Positions 46,108 through 56,215 of a stretch of DNA of 64,000 bases are shown piece after piece. The position numbers and the translations under genes were made by a program. The notes under the pieces were generated by a model. That model saw only the letters and a list, made by a program, of their open reading frames with translations. It had not been told where the DNA came from and ran no database searches. The number at the start of each line of letters is the position of its first letter. Position 1 is the first letter of the stretch. Location of the stretch: contig NC_073693.1 in NCBI RefSeq assembly GCF_029784155.1, forward strand, positions 167,267,104-167,331,103, written 5' to 3'. The stretch comes from Uranotaenia lowii (taxonomy: Eukaryota > Arthropoda > Insecta > Diptera > Culicidae).

Positions 46108-46905
46108 TGCGAAAACGTTTCGGCCGCAGCATTGGGATTCAATAGATTTAGTGGTGCCCAGGATATGGGAGATAGCATCGAAATCCGCTTTCTTGAAGTC
46201 TAGATAGAAAGGTGCTGATTTTTTGACAGAAGCATGCAATCCAGTGACCTCGAGCGAAACCATGAGAGCTGGATGATGCTGAATTGCCTTAACGAACGGA
46301 GCAGGAGCCGATTCAATGGTCGGAACGCGAGACCCATCGCTAGCAAAGCAGAGATCCAACATACGGCCGTTTTCGTTAGTAACTCTGTTAATTTGACGCA
46401 AGGTTGCCGTACTCAGGGAGTCTAGTATGACGTTTGAAAACGCCGAGAATGTAGAGCGCACAGGATCTGGGTACAAAAAGCTACCATGGTTGGAGTACCA
46501 CTTCAAACCGGGCATATTGAAGTCACCAATGACGAGAATATCGTCTTCGGGGGCGCAGAGAGAACTCACTTTGGATATGCAGCGAGAAAGAGACTCCGCC
46601 AGGGAGACATCTCGTGTGCGATCAGGGGGCAGGTACAGCACGCATACGTAGAGTTTTCGGTTGCCAAGATCGATGCGGGTCCACACAAGTTCCAAGTCGT
46701 GCCAGGAGTCATCGTCAATAAGCAGTGCATGGAAATTGGATTTAACAGCAATTAAAACTCCACCTCCAGTGTTCTTCTTGCTATTCGGGGACTGCGGTCA
46801 CAACGAAAAACAACGTAATCTGGTCCAAATATCTTACTCGAGATAGTACGGTCGTTCAGCCATGTTTCCGTGAAAGCGACAACGTCGTAGCAGGAACAAG
46901 AGCTG
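46108..46905 (-). pseudogene. LINE endonuclease domain fragment (CR1/jockey-like)
   Basis: On the minus strand: CYDVVAFTETWLNDR (the catalytic Glu block of apurinic-type endonucleases), IFGPDYVVFRCDRS, a one-base frameshift near 46795, then NTGGGVLIAVKSNF, VCVLYLPPDR, ILVIGDFNMPGLKW (Asp-Asn block), LRQINRVTNENGRMLDLCF, and HHPALMVSLEV (the terminal catalytic His block). The domain is nearly complete, but the protein is cut by the MITE immediately afterwards and no RT follows. The style (GDFNMPGLKW) differs from R1 endonucleases, so this probably belongs to another LINE than the neighbouring RT piece. Confidence 0.8.
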
Positions 46906-47340
46906 GCGAGCAGATAATAATGAATCGACAATCATAAAAAAGGCTCCGATTTGTGGAACAGTTCTAAGAAAACATCGAACAAGTTAAAGTTTTCAAAAAA
47001 AAAAAAAAACCGCACGATAGCGGGAAATCTCAAGCAACCAAAAGTCACATATTTACTTGAATGAAGGCTTTGAAAGTTACATATTGGCTGACAAAGAGAA
47101 TCAACTGCCCAATTCCCTTGAGTGAACTTTATGTGCTCATTGGCGAACTTGAAAGTTGCAAAAGTGATTAATATGTACGTTGTATGTGACTTATTTTGCT
47201 AAATTCCCATAAGTTAATTATATGTACTCAATAATGGACTTGAAAGTTTCAAAAGCTGTTTATATGTACTTAAGGCACATAAAGGGTACAAAAGTGCTCA
47301 AAACGGGATTTACTAAGTCACAAAAAGTGCATTGAGGTGC
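46906..47340. repeat. Degenerate ~91-bp tandem repeat
   Basis: TATGTGCTCATTGGCGAACT at 47129 and TATGTACTCAATAATGGACT at 47220 each lead into a TTGAAAGTT(G/T)CAAAAG stretch, giving a period of 91 bp. An earlier, weaker unit begins near 47048. No gene is present. Confidence 0.55.
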
Positions 47341-47344
47341 TTTC

Positions 47345-47640
47345 TTCCTGGCTGGCTGGCTGGCTGTCTGGTTGGATGGGTTTTTTTTTCATGTTTTCTT
47401 AACACATTTCACATCAACTTTGAAAATTTGATGATATTTTGTAGCGAACATTTCAGTCTCAACTGTTGAGCTCGGTAAGACGAGAAACTTGAGACCTGCG
47501 ACCTGGGATCTGAAACATGAGATATGGGACTTTAGACCTGGGACATGAGACCTGAGACTTGAGACAGAAAAACCTTGGACCTAGGACGTGACACACAAGT
47601 CGTGAGATATGAAGACGTGAGACATAAGACGTGAGACATT
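47345..47640. repeat. (CTGG)n followed by GAGACNTGA minisatellite
   Basis: A (GGCT)n run (47349-47366) is followed by unrelated bases and then about 150 bp (47482-47637) of imperfect 7-14-bp words of the type GAGACCTG, GAGACTTGA and GTGAGACATAA. Confidence 0.75.
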
Positions 47641-48046
47641 AACATTCACTTTAAGCTCACATTTTATCTTTCAATCCTTAGAACTAAAATCACTTTCAAC
47701 TTTAAAATTTTTGCCATTGAATGAACCGCGCTAATAGCTAATCGTGAAAAAAGTCATAAAAAACCGATATAAAACCCGATTAAAATGTTTTTAATATCTT
47801 AGAATTTGAATGCACCATCAAACAAATTACTGAAAGAATGGGATTTCAAAACAGTTTGGTTTTATAAAAATATACCTCTAATAAAACGCTCAAAGAATAA
47901 TCTATTTTTTATAACTAAGGCAAATCTGGATAAGGACGTCAAAATTTTCGCTCCATAAACAAAGTTCGTCCAGAAGTAAAAAAATAGTGTAAAAAAGGTT
48001 AATCTAACTAATAATCAAAGGTTTGAAGAACCTCTTAGCTGAATGA

Positions 48047-48125
48047 AACTATTATTTCAAAGTAGTCGAAGATTCCTTTGAATTCAGCTACAGTACTGTA
48101 CTTCGACTACTTTGAAATAATAGTT
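48047..48125. repeat. Perfect 25-bp inverted repeat with 29-nt loop
   Basis: The arms 48047-48071 and 48101-48125 are exact complements (AACTATTATTTCAAAG and continuing). The direct word GTTAATCTAA also flanks at about 47998 and 48123. It could be the remnant of a MITE tip-to-tip fusion or a small-RNA hairpin; nothing in the sequence decides. Confidence 0.85.
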
Positions 48126-49439
48126 AATCTAACATCGAATCGAGCTGATGCTTGCCGCAAAAGTGAACTGCAAGGTGTGTTAAAGGGAGAATCCCGTGGA
48201 TATTTCATATACCGGAATGATCATCAGCCCTTCTGCCAACTAAAGTCGCACGGATCCGTATCAGTGGAAATTGTTTCACCTCGATGACAACTTTTTTGGT
48301 GAGATCCAACTTTTTTACAGCTTAAGAATTTTAAATTGCATTTTTTTTTTTTATAAAAACCTATATGAAGCGTTTGGGACGCGTTTTTTCTCTGTCCGCG
48401 ATTTTTGTTTATGTTTTTGATAATTTATAAGTTTTTGTTTTAATTTCGTTGGAAACTATTGATTCTGTATTTCTTTTCAAAAGTGAATATAGGCGCTTTA
48501 ACATTGGTCATTGACTTGAAATGGCAGTGAAAAAGAATATCAGATTCAATATTAAACAAATAAAAGACTCATTGAAAGTGTTTTGAAAGCTGGAAGTGAA
48601 AATTTCACTATTTTTCTGATTTTGAGATCTTTGTATACAAAATATGTCATTTTCTACCGCTTGAAGACTTCACATAAATGCCTCAAAAATGTTATAAAAC
48701 TCTTTACTTCATAAATGTACCTACTATATCACAATTACTATTTATAAAATAATGTCAATTGTCTTGTTAAGTTTTTTATGCAAACCTTGAGTTTTTCGGT
48801 TGAATATTTTCATTTGACTTTTAAAAGTATAACTTAATCCGCTACTTGAGAGTGAATATCTCAATTGTATATATTGAATAACCAACTTATTTGTTTGATT
48901 TGTCGTCCACGTTCACGTCGAAACGTGAAATCAATATGAGGCAAAGAATTGTATTGCACTTATGAGTTTCCAAAAACGATCTTAATCAGTTAGAACAACC
49001 TACAATATAATATGCAATAAATATTCTTCGAGGTTTGATGGAAGTATCTTTACTCTGAAAGGTCGTTTTTGAAAATACATTTGTGTATCAGGAATAAGAC
49101 TTAAGAAACCAAGCTAGTTTGAAGAAAATTTAAACACATTTTTTGCTTTTTATCATTGCCTCAAAGTTATAAATAGTAGTTTCCTTGAGAAAAATCTAGG
49201 AGCATAGGAGGTGTAGGAGAACTAGATCGCACCATTCACCAAAATGGATCCTGATCTATAACCTTTCCCCTACTAACACAACCCTTTCCTTGGATATTGA
49301 AATATAGATTCGCAGACGTATAGACGGTTTCTATAGTTGGTGATATTGACTTACCTTTGTTTCTGAATTTTTCAAAATTAGTCTTTGGAATATAAAGGTA
49401 CAAAGGGTTGTTGATTGATCCTAGGAAGTATCCTACTAA
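48126..49439. other. Non-coding AT-rich stretch
   Basis: No gene or delimited element is visible. Confidence 0.5.
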
Positions 49440-49802
49440 CAATCCTTCCTTCATTCCTCATTGACTACTAGGACGTGGCCGGCGCCGTTATTGATCAGAG
49501 GAGAGCATGAGTTTTGTGCATTGTGAATGAACTGCTAGTCCCAAGCACCATTCTTTTGGCCCTTGCACAAAGCTGATGGCCTCGATCAATCATGGAGTAG
49601 CACCCATTGGCGAGGTAGAACTTGTTCTGCTTAGCCATGCCAGCGATCATGGAATTTGAAGTGCGTAAGTTGAGCAAAGTCTAGTGAAATATGTTATCTG
49701 AAGTTTTAAATGAATGATCATATCAGCACTTCAAGTTGTATGATTTAAGGTGGATATGAGTAGTCAACTAAGCTAAGCTAAGCTAAGCTAAGCTAAGCTA
49801 AG
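49440..49802 (-). repeat. Dispersed repeat A, copy 2, with (AGCTT)n tract
   Basis: Inverted relative to 21900-22240. On the minus strand it begins with about six AGCTT units (49770-49802), then TTGACTACTCATATCCACC, the protein-like core, and CCACGTCCTAGTAGTCAATG. The core is open for 60 codons. The pentamer tract is expanded here and reduced to two units in copy 1. Confidence 0.65.
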
Positions 49803-50152
49803 GCAAATCTGAATAAGTTAATTTTTTTCAATATTGCATGTCCTATACCGTTTTAGCCAATTGATACAAAAGAAAACAATTAATTTTGCAGAATCGAATT
49901 AAGCATTAGAAAGCAAATGGCAAATTTTCGCGGAATGCCTACATGAGTTTCTATAGTTGAAAGTTATTAATCACAAAAAATTGAACTATTTGTTATAGTC
50001 GAACTGTCGAAAATTGGAATTGTATCACCTTTTGTATTCAAGTTTTTTTTCGATCTAAAATGAATCGATTCCCTCTCGATTCTGGCATGCTTAGTTTTGT
50101 CCAACTCGTTTTAATTTATTGAAAATTTTGATTATCCCTCCTACCTCGTGAT

Positions 50153-50200
50153 GTTTCCACTCCAAGTGACAAACCCTTCTTTGTCACTTGGAGTGGAAAC
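50153..50200. repeat. Perfect 21-bp hairpin with 6-nt loop
   Basis: GTTTCCACTCCAAGTGACAA plus A (50153-50173) is exactly complementary to 50180-50200, with the loop CCCTTC. The flanks do not extend the stem. It is short for an animal microRNA precursor, but the lack of any mismatch makes it stand out from the AT-rich background. Confidence 0.85.
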
Positions 50201-50534
50201 AAATTATTCTAGCCTCAACCAGAGAAATAAAAATTTTAAGTCGTTTTTTGAAAAAAATATGAAAGAAAAATAATCAAGTTTAATAATAGTTCATATCAAA
50301 TGAAAAAATATTTATTTCAAAAAAGGTTAAAAAGGCAAAATTTCCACGGAAAAAGTGACCAGTTTAAATTTTTCCCAACTCCTCCTTTCCAAATCTTGAT
50401 TGAACTCGAATCGTCCGAGTTCAAGCTCGTCGTGGGAAAAAGTTTATCGGAAATGCTTCCGAATTGAAAATCGTTGCTGATGAGAAGCATGATTAGAAAA
50501 TCTTCCAAAAAAAAAAAAAAAAAAAACAAACGGT

Positions 50535-50789
50535 TTACCTGGCCGTGGCAAACCAGCCCGAAATATGTACGCCAGCCAATTACCTATTGGAAACGCATTG
50601 AAGGGGGGTTGGGAAAAAACGGAAAAGAAGAAAAAACGCACTCGCAAAACCCGTCCCGTAAATGGTGATTTCCCTTTAATTGAGCCTCTCGAAGAGTCGG
50701 AGTTTTCCGTTACTATTTCGGTTGGGGAAATGCTGCAGAGAATGGTAGACTGTCGTCATGACATGATTCTGAAAAAAGGGAACAAATGA
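50535..50789 (+). pseudogene. Coding-like fragment, unrecognised
   Basis: After an A run (50507-50526), the frame from 50565 reads MYASQLPIGNALKGGWEKTE, a Lys/Arg-rich stretch KKKKRTRKTRPVNG, then GDFPLIEPLEESEFSVTISV and GEMLQRMVDCRHDMILKKGN, with a stop. Composition and length resemble the end of a basic, nucleic-acid-binding ORF such as a LINE ORF1, but there is no zinc knuckle or RRM. It has no start context and no neighbour of the same kind, so function is unknown. Confidence 0.3.
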
Positions 50790-52138
50790 GTTATATTGCT
50801 AGCTTTGATCAGATTAGTTACATTCCGAATCTGATCTACAAAAATTCTCTACAGTTTATTTCCTCACAACGGAACAAAAATAAAAAAAATTAACAATAAA
50901 GAATGATCTGGCTATTTCGAAACTAACAGACAGATAAATAGTAAAATTCAGTAAACGAGATGCCTAAGATTTCATTGAAATTCCAATATAAACATAATTA
51001 AATACATATTTTCTTAAAAAGCGTATCGTTTTGAAGCAGCGATTCTTACCTGTTATTGGGTCAATGAAATTAACCCGTGTACAATCGTGTAATTTGCACG
51101 ACGCATCTATTTGGCAGCCCATAGACATGGGATGGATCAGACACATTGCTGATATCTCTGTATGAAAGCCGTTCATCAAATCAGACGAAAACTATATGGG
51201 CCCCCCGAAAGTACACGGAGCCACGCCAGAAAGCTAGAAAACTCGCCGAATGAAAATCGCTAATTAAATCAATTTGAAAATGGTGTGCTGGCTACGGAGA
51301 AAATTTTCTCACGCAGGTTGAACATATGAAATTATTGTCTGCCACTCTGTCGGGGGATGATGACTCTTGGCCGCATAGGCTCCTCACATTGGTCGAATCG
51401 AGTTGTGATGGGCTGGCTGCTACAATATTCCAGTCAGCCTGCCAGCCAGATCCAGCTACTGGATTGTGTGTTGCCTCGATCGATCAAATCCACCCAAACC
51501 AGAAGCAGTAAGCACCGTTGAATGGGCTCAGCCTTCCATCCAGCGAATAGAAATGCAGGCCACTTGAGATGACTTTGCCTATTGGAGATAATCAAATGAG
51601 CAGAGTCATTCTTTCCAAGCTTTAGGGATGGAGCTACAGACTTTTTCTGCATCTAATGTGAGGGCTTTGTATTTTAAGAAAAACCTAAGTTAGCAACTTG
51701 TGAAAGTAAAAAAAAATACCGTCCATTTTTCCTTAATTTATTACGAAGGTATAGAAAATATTTAAAACATACGTACGTAGGTTCTTTTCCGGCAATTTCT
51801 TACTATTCTGTGGAAGCGTCGCCAAAATTTCCCAGCACTTAACTTCAGAGATAACAAACACAAAATCGAATTGTTTCACGTTCGGAACATACTTATTGGC
51901 CACATATTTTTTTTTAAATTTTAATCTTAGAAAGATGCACTTATTTAATATAAACTTGTTATCTAATTCATTCGAAATTTAAATCTAAAGTTCATATAAG
52001 TTTGGTGAATCCTGACATGAAACATTTATATACAAGCCTGTCAGTTAGGGTCCTCTGAATTGAAATACCGTTTATATTGCGTTTATATTCTAAAAAAATG
52101 CATTTAGAAAGCAATGATCTTTGATCGTAAAGTTAATG
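50790..52138. other. Mostly non-coding; contains a candidate isolated exon
   Basis: Aside from the candidate exon at 51050-51158 (separate entry), the stretch 51330-51530 has a balanced composition and open frames on both strands without domains. No delimited element was found. Confidence 0.45.
51050..51158 (-). CDS. Candidate isolated Cys-containing exon, minus strand
   Basis: On the minus strand an open stretch of about 36 residues reads ISAMCLIHPMSMGCQIDASC, then KLHDCTRVNFIDPITG. It stops at a good 5' splice site (AACAG|GTAAGAAT, last exon base at 51050) and starts after a plausible acceptor (TTTCATACAG, or an ATATCAG 8 nt later). Cys spacing is C-x8-C-x5-C-x4-C. If real, it is one exon of a secreted or extracellular protein whose other exons lie outside the window or were not recognised. 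I cannot name the family; chance splice-like borders remain possible. Confidence 0.3.
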
Positions 52139-52140
52139 TA

Positions 52141-53161
52141 AAGGGCGAACAGGAAATTATTGCAACACATTCAACAGGGCATAACTTTTTTACCATTGGC
52201 TAAAAATCAATAAAAATTTGCACACTTTCTCATTGATGTGTATTGTTTACATGCTGTCAAACTCGAAGTCGTGTTTTTCGATTCAACGAAAATGGAGGGG
52301 AACCAACGCGAGTGAGAGAACAAATTCATTCCAAACACCTGAAATATCCTGACCTGTCGCACAGCCAGATGGGAAAAAGTTGAACATTCACCATTCAACC
52401 GTCTCCAGAATGTTGAAGAGGTTTCAGGAGCGGTTGACGTTGGACCTGAGCTGGAAGAAAACCGGGACCGGAAAACAAAAAGACGGAGGGAATTGTGAAG
52501 CGGATGATTAAAGCAAATCTCAACGTCTCAAGTCATGATTTGGATAAAAAGATCGGCATGTCGCAGAGCTACGCCCAGAATGCAAAGAAGAGTGCTGGAC
52601 TACATACATACATACAAGGAACAGAACTTCCCAAACCGCGATGAGCGGCAACAATCGACGGCTAAAACTCGGGCACGGAAGCTCTAGGAGAAGATGCTTA
52701 CAAAATATGGCTGCTGTGTGATGGACGGCGAAACGTATATAAAAGCCGATTTTTAGCATATTCCGGGTTGAATTTTTTCACTGGCAAGAGCAAGTTAGAT
52801 GTGAACAATAAATTTAAGAAGAAAATGTCGAAGTTCGCCTCCAAATATCTCTTTTGCAGGCCATCAGCTCTTGCGGGAACTTCGGAAGAGCAAGAAGACA
52901 GTCAAAGACAAGAAGGAAATGTTGAGAAAATGGAAGAAAAACTGAGAAACTGGCACCGGATGACACTGTAAAGACTTGGATGGAGGGAATCGAGAGCAAA
53001 TGCGTTCAATTTTACAGGCAAGGCTCCACCGATTATTTTTTCTTTTGATTTTTGATGTAAATATATGTATAAAACTACCATAAAATGTTGGCTTGAATCT
53101 AAAGATTATAAGAATATTGACATGACATTTTCGGAGTCGCAATAATTTCGTGTTCGCTCTT
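52141..53161 (+). mobile_element. Second decayed Tc1/mariner-type transposon, 1.0 kb
   Basis: TA lies at 52139-52140 and 53162-53163. The left end AAGGGCGAACAGGAAATTAT matches the complement of the right end AAGAGCGAACACGAAATTAT; about 24 of 27 bp agree including the first A of each TIR. On the + strand, a mariner-like transposase is readable in pieces: a start ATGGAGGGGAACCAA near 52291, an HTH-like STVSRMLKRFQERLTLD, DGETYIKADF near 52731, a SKFASKYLFCRPSALA block near 52830, and nothing after it. Stops and frameshifts are frequent and the PxLRPIEKYW block with the third acid is missing. The protein blocks are those of the 30441-31611 element, but the TIR sequence differs, so this is a sister family. 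Confidence 0.85.
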
Positions 53162-53163
53162 TA

Positions 53164-53858
53164 CTCAGTATATGACCAGGCTGTAAAATCAACATTCCCA
53201 TTATGCCGGAACAAATTTAAAATCCTTCTTCTGTCACTCGTAGTTGAAACATCGCGAGGGGAAGGGGGGATTATAAAAAATAATGCGAAAATTAAATAAA
53301 TTGGAATAAACTGCACTAAATATTGAATGCAACTAATTTGCATACTATATCATTGCACACAACCTATAAATCAAGTAATTTTTTAACGAATAATTCAATA
53401 AAATCAGGAAAACAAAAGGTGATAAAATTCCTATCTTCCACAATCTGTGTTTTGCTCTTATAATCTTTCGAATATTTGATAAATTTTTCAAAATTTCTAT
53501 AAAATACATTAAACTTTATTTATTCCCCCCTTCGGTTTTTTTGGAAATTTCGAAGGGGGGGGGGATTATTTCTGAAAAATATTCGAATTTTGGAAAGCAT
53601 TTTTTCTAATGTAGTTGTAATAATATGCTAAAAAATATTTGTTGCAACTTGTAATGAATGCTACTAAATATATTTTAGATCCTATAAAATTAAAAAAAAA
53701 TCAGTTGGAATTTGGCAAAAAGCAATTTTTTAACTTAATAAAAAATCCACGTAAAAATAAAGTTTTTCAACCGCATAAGCGCCTAATGGATTGCAAATAC
53801 TTTGGTTAAAATTTTATTTTATATATTTTTTGCAGAATCTTAAAATTAGTATTTTTTT
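53164..53858. other. Non-coding stretch with a C6/G6 hairpin
   Basis: CCCCCCTTCG at 53525-53534 and CGAAGGGGGG at 53551-53560 form a perfect 10-bp inverted repeat in AT-rich sequence. A similar GGGGAAGGGGGGATTAT string lies near 53257-53273, so this could be an eroded element with G-rich ends. No gene is present. Confidence 0.5.
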
Positions 53859-54050
53859 GGGCTTGTGATATAGCTCAGTTGGCAAGTCTGTTGTCTCCTG
53901 AGCCGATGTCCGCGAGTTCGAGCCCAAGAGTAAACATCGAACACAGTTGTACCGGATAGTTTTTCAATAACGATCCGCCAACTGCAACGTTGATAAAGTC
54001 GCAAATGCCATAAAGATGGTAAAACGACTATAATCGAAACAAAAAAAAAA
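53859..54050 (+). mobile_element. tRNA-derived SINE with poly(A) tail
   Basis: GGGCTTGTGATATAGCTCAG begins the element. The A box TAGCTCAGTTGG is perfect, and the B box GAGTTCGAGCC follows about 40 nt later. A tRNA-unrelated body and A10 (54041-54050) complete the element. The flanks AGTATTTTTTT and AGTTTTTTTTT are a plausible target duplication. RNA polymerase III would transcribe it from the internal boxes, with LINE machinery supplied in trans. It closely resembles the tRNA-SINEs common in culicine mosquitoes as I remember them. Confidence 0.85.
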
Positions 54051-54135
54051 GTTTTTTTTTTTAGAAAATATATATTTAAGAAATGGAAAATGTGAAATTT
54101 CTAAAAATATTTTTTGGTTGGCCTACTAATACATA

Positions 54136-55070
54136 CCGTCAAACGGGGCATCATGCAACAGCGGGGTTCGATGCAACATTTATATAACACTACATTGAAT
54201 CAATTTTTAATTTAATGTATTGTAATAAAGTTATCTTTTAATGATAACAAAATAAAGATGATATAATTTCTCGCATCTTAAGCTAGTTGTATTAAGTTTT
54301 TTATTTTTACGTAAAATTTGAAAAATCTAGCAATAAATGTACAAATTTTACCATTTTTTGATGCCGAAAAAAACTTTACCCAGTATGACGGATCGGCTTG
54401 ATAAAATAACCTACAAACTTTTTACAGGTTTCCTCATGTTATACCAACATTGTTGGTGTAAAAATATTTTTCGAACAATCACCCAATTTTTTTAAATGAA
54501 TATTTTTAAAATTCAGTTAGGTGTCTGGGGTAAATGCAACAAAATGCAAATCAAAGAAATACCTTGTAAATCTCGTTTCCATGTGCTGGAATATGAATGT
54601 TTTGCATCACGCGTTTGTAAACATTTAAATTTCATTCATCCAAACATTTATTTTTTTGATTTCAGCTTGTAGAATTTTTCATAGTATTATTTAACCCCTA
54701 AATGTATGCAGCAACCTTATTTTCAGAAAAAATGTGAAAATTTGTTTTTACAGACCCAAAACCTACTGCAATTGGTGTTGTCATGCGTAAAAGTCTGTAA
54801 GGCATCGCAAATATATTAAAACTATGAATTTTAAAATGAATTAAAAACAAAGTTTGTTGCAAGTTACCCCATTTTCTAAGGAGTGTGAAAATCGCATGTT
54901 TTTAGAAAATTAAAAATAACTGAAGAAACCAATAATTTTTTTAACTACGCCAATTTGATACCCCAGCATCCTTAAAACTTTTGATGCATAAAGGATACGA
55001 TTAACTGTGAACATAAGTTTTTTAGAAGCCATTGAAGTTGAAAATTGTTGCATGTTGCCCCAGTTGACGG
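54136..55070 (+). mobile_element. TA-MITE family, copy A, complete (935 bp)
   Basis: Starts CCGTCAAACGGGGCATCATG and ends with the complement of CCGTCAACTGGGGCAACATG, flanked by TA (54134-54135 and 55071-55072). Counting the TA, 23 of 26 terminal bases agree. A second tier of GCAACAGCGGGG and TTGCAAGTTACCCC words lies inside. It has no coding capacity. This copy is the reference for copies B (33652-40576), C (22790-24170) and D (45747-46105). The TA target suggests mobilisation by an IS630/Tc1/mariner-type enzyme. Confidence 0.88.
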
Positions 55071-55072
55071 TA

Positions 55073-55837
55073 CGCACTCAACGGAGTAGTATACCTAAGG
55101 AATCTGTAGCTATCCTGATCTTTGTTTACAAACTAGCAGTGTGCTAAATTGAAAAGGCAAGCTTAGGTCTCAACTGTTCTATGGATAAAAGGTAAACAAA
55201 CGCAACGAAGCTATCAACATGGCTGATTCTGGAATTTGAGAGATCCTATCACCTTCCATTTACCCCCCCTTCACCCTTCAGGGATGGTTATTCACTAAAG
55301 TTCAGTAAAACTTTTTTCCTGATCACCTGGCTCATTTTTTTCTGATTATTGAAGTTAGGTACACAAAAATCAAGATATAAAAGATGCTAAAATAGTTGGA
55401 TTTTAAATTTGAATGTAGAGAAATTGGCTGTTTTTTAAAGTTCTCAAATGACAATTGCTTTTGGATTTGATTCAAGTAAGCTATGCTTATTTGTGTAAAG
55501 GCGCCCGCACAATAGCACGTCGGTCGTCACGTCACGTCAGCTGTCAACGCCGTCGTTGAGCAATGAGGTACATAGAGAGGTGATGAGATAGGAGGTATGC
55601 AACCGTAGTGGTAAAGTTTTTTTTCATGTAAACAAAGTAACTATGACAATGTATGACGTCACTGCTGACCCAACCAAACGACGAAGTCGGCTGCTGGTTA
55701 TCAAACAACATTCGACAAGTCAGTTAGTGAAAAAGTGTTCTTTTATTTTCCTTCGGTTCGAGTCCGGAAGCTGAAACTACTGGAGCTGTATTTGAAGCGC
55801 AAGAACCTGCTGATCATTGTCAGAATCTTCGGCAACA
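55073..55837. other. Non-coding; possible decayed promoter region
   Basis: Around 55515-55560 lie GTCGTCACGTCACGTCAGCT and nearby CGTCG words, and at 55660 a TATGACGTCACTG (CRE-like) word. They precede the dUTPase-like pseudogene and could be its old promoter. No other feature is seen. Confidence 0.4.
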
Positions 55838-56215
55838 ATGAACTTCAAGCTGTACGTTTCGTAGGTGAACCCGTTCTGCTAAACTGTCGGACCAGGCTTT
55901 AAGTCCTTTGAATCGTTTGCTGCTTGGTTCGATCCTATGAGCGCCTAAATACGAGTACACAGTTCCAGTTCGTGGTAAACAGCTGGTAATGATGGACATC
56001 CAGGTTCAGCTTTCGGACGGAGAAATACATTGGGCGGGCTCCACGTTCCGAGCTAGTCAACAAGAGCTCAATCGACGTCGGGCAGGTGTCGTCGATAAGG
56101 ACTATCGGGACAATCCGGGAGTGGTTCTGTTTTTTTTTCATTCAGTTCAAGCTGGCTCGAAGTGATCGAATCGCACAGTTTATTTGTGAGCGAATTTTCT
56201 ACCCGGAACTGGAAA
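55838..56215 (+). pseudogene. dUTPase-like pseudogene
   Basis: A trimeric dUTPase (dUTP to dUMP plus pyrophosphate, keeping uracil out of DNA) can be read across three frames. ATG at 55838 gives MNFKLYVS then a stop. From 55941 comes APKYEYTVPVRGKQLVMMDI then QVQLSDG. A shifted frame then gives RAPRSELVNKSSIDVG (motif II, RSG changed to RSE). A further frame gives GVVDKDYRDNPGVVLF (motif III region), and another shift gives SDRIAQFICERIFYPELE (motif IV). The Gly-rich C-terminal motif V is absent. At least three frameshifts, a stop and the lost Gly make it inactive. No poly(A) tract or TSD was found, so a decayed gene duplicate is as likely as a retrocopy. Confidence 0.8.

Noticed and set aside
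53859..53940. Functional tRNA gene
   Set aside because: The A and B boxes are good but the anticodon arm and acceptor stem do not fold properly, and a SINE body with poly(A) follows.
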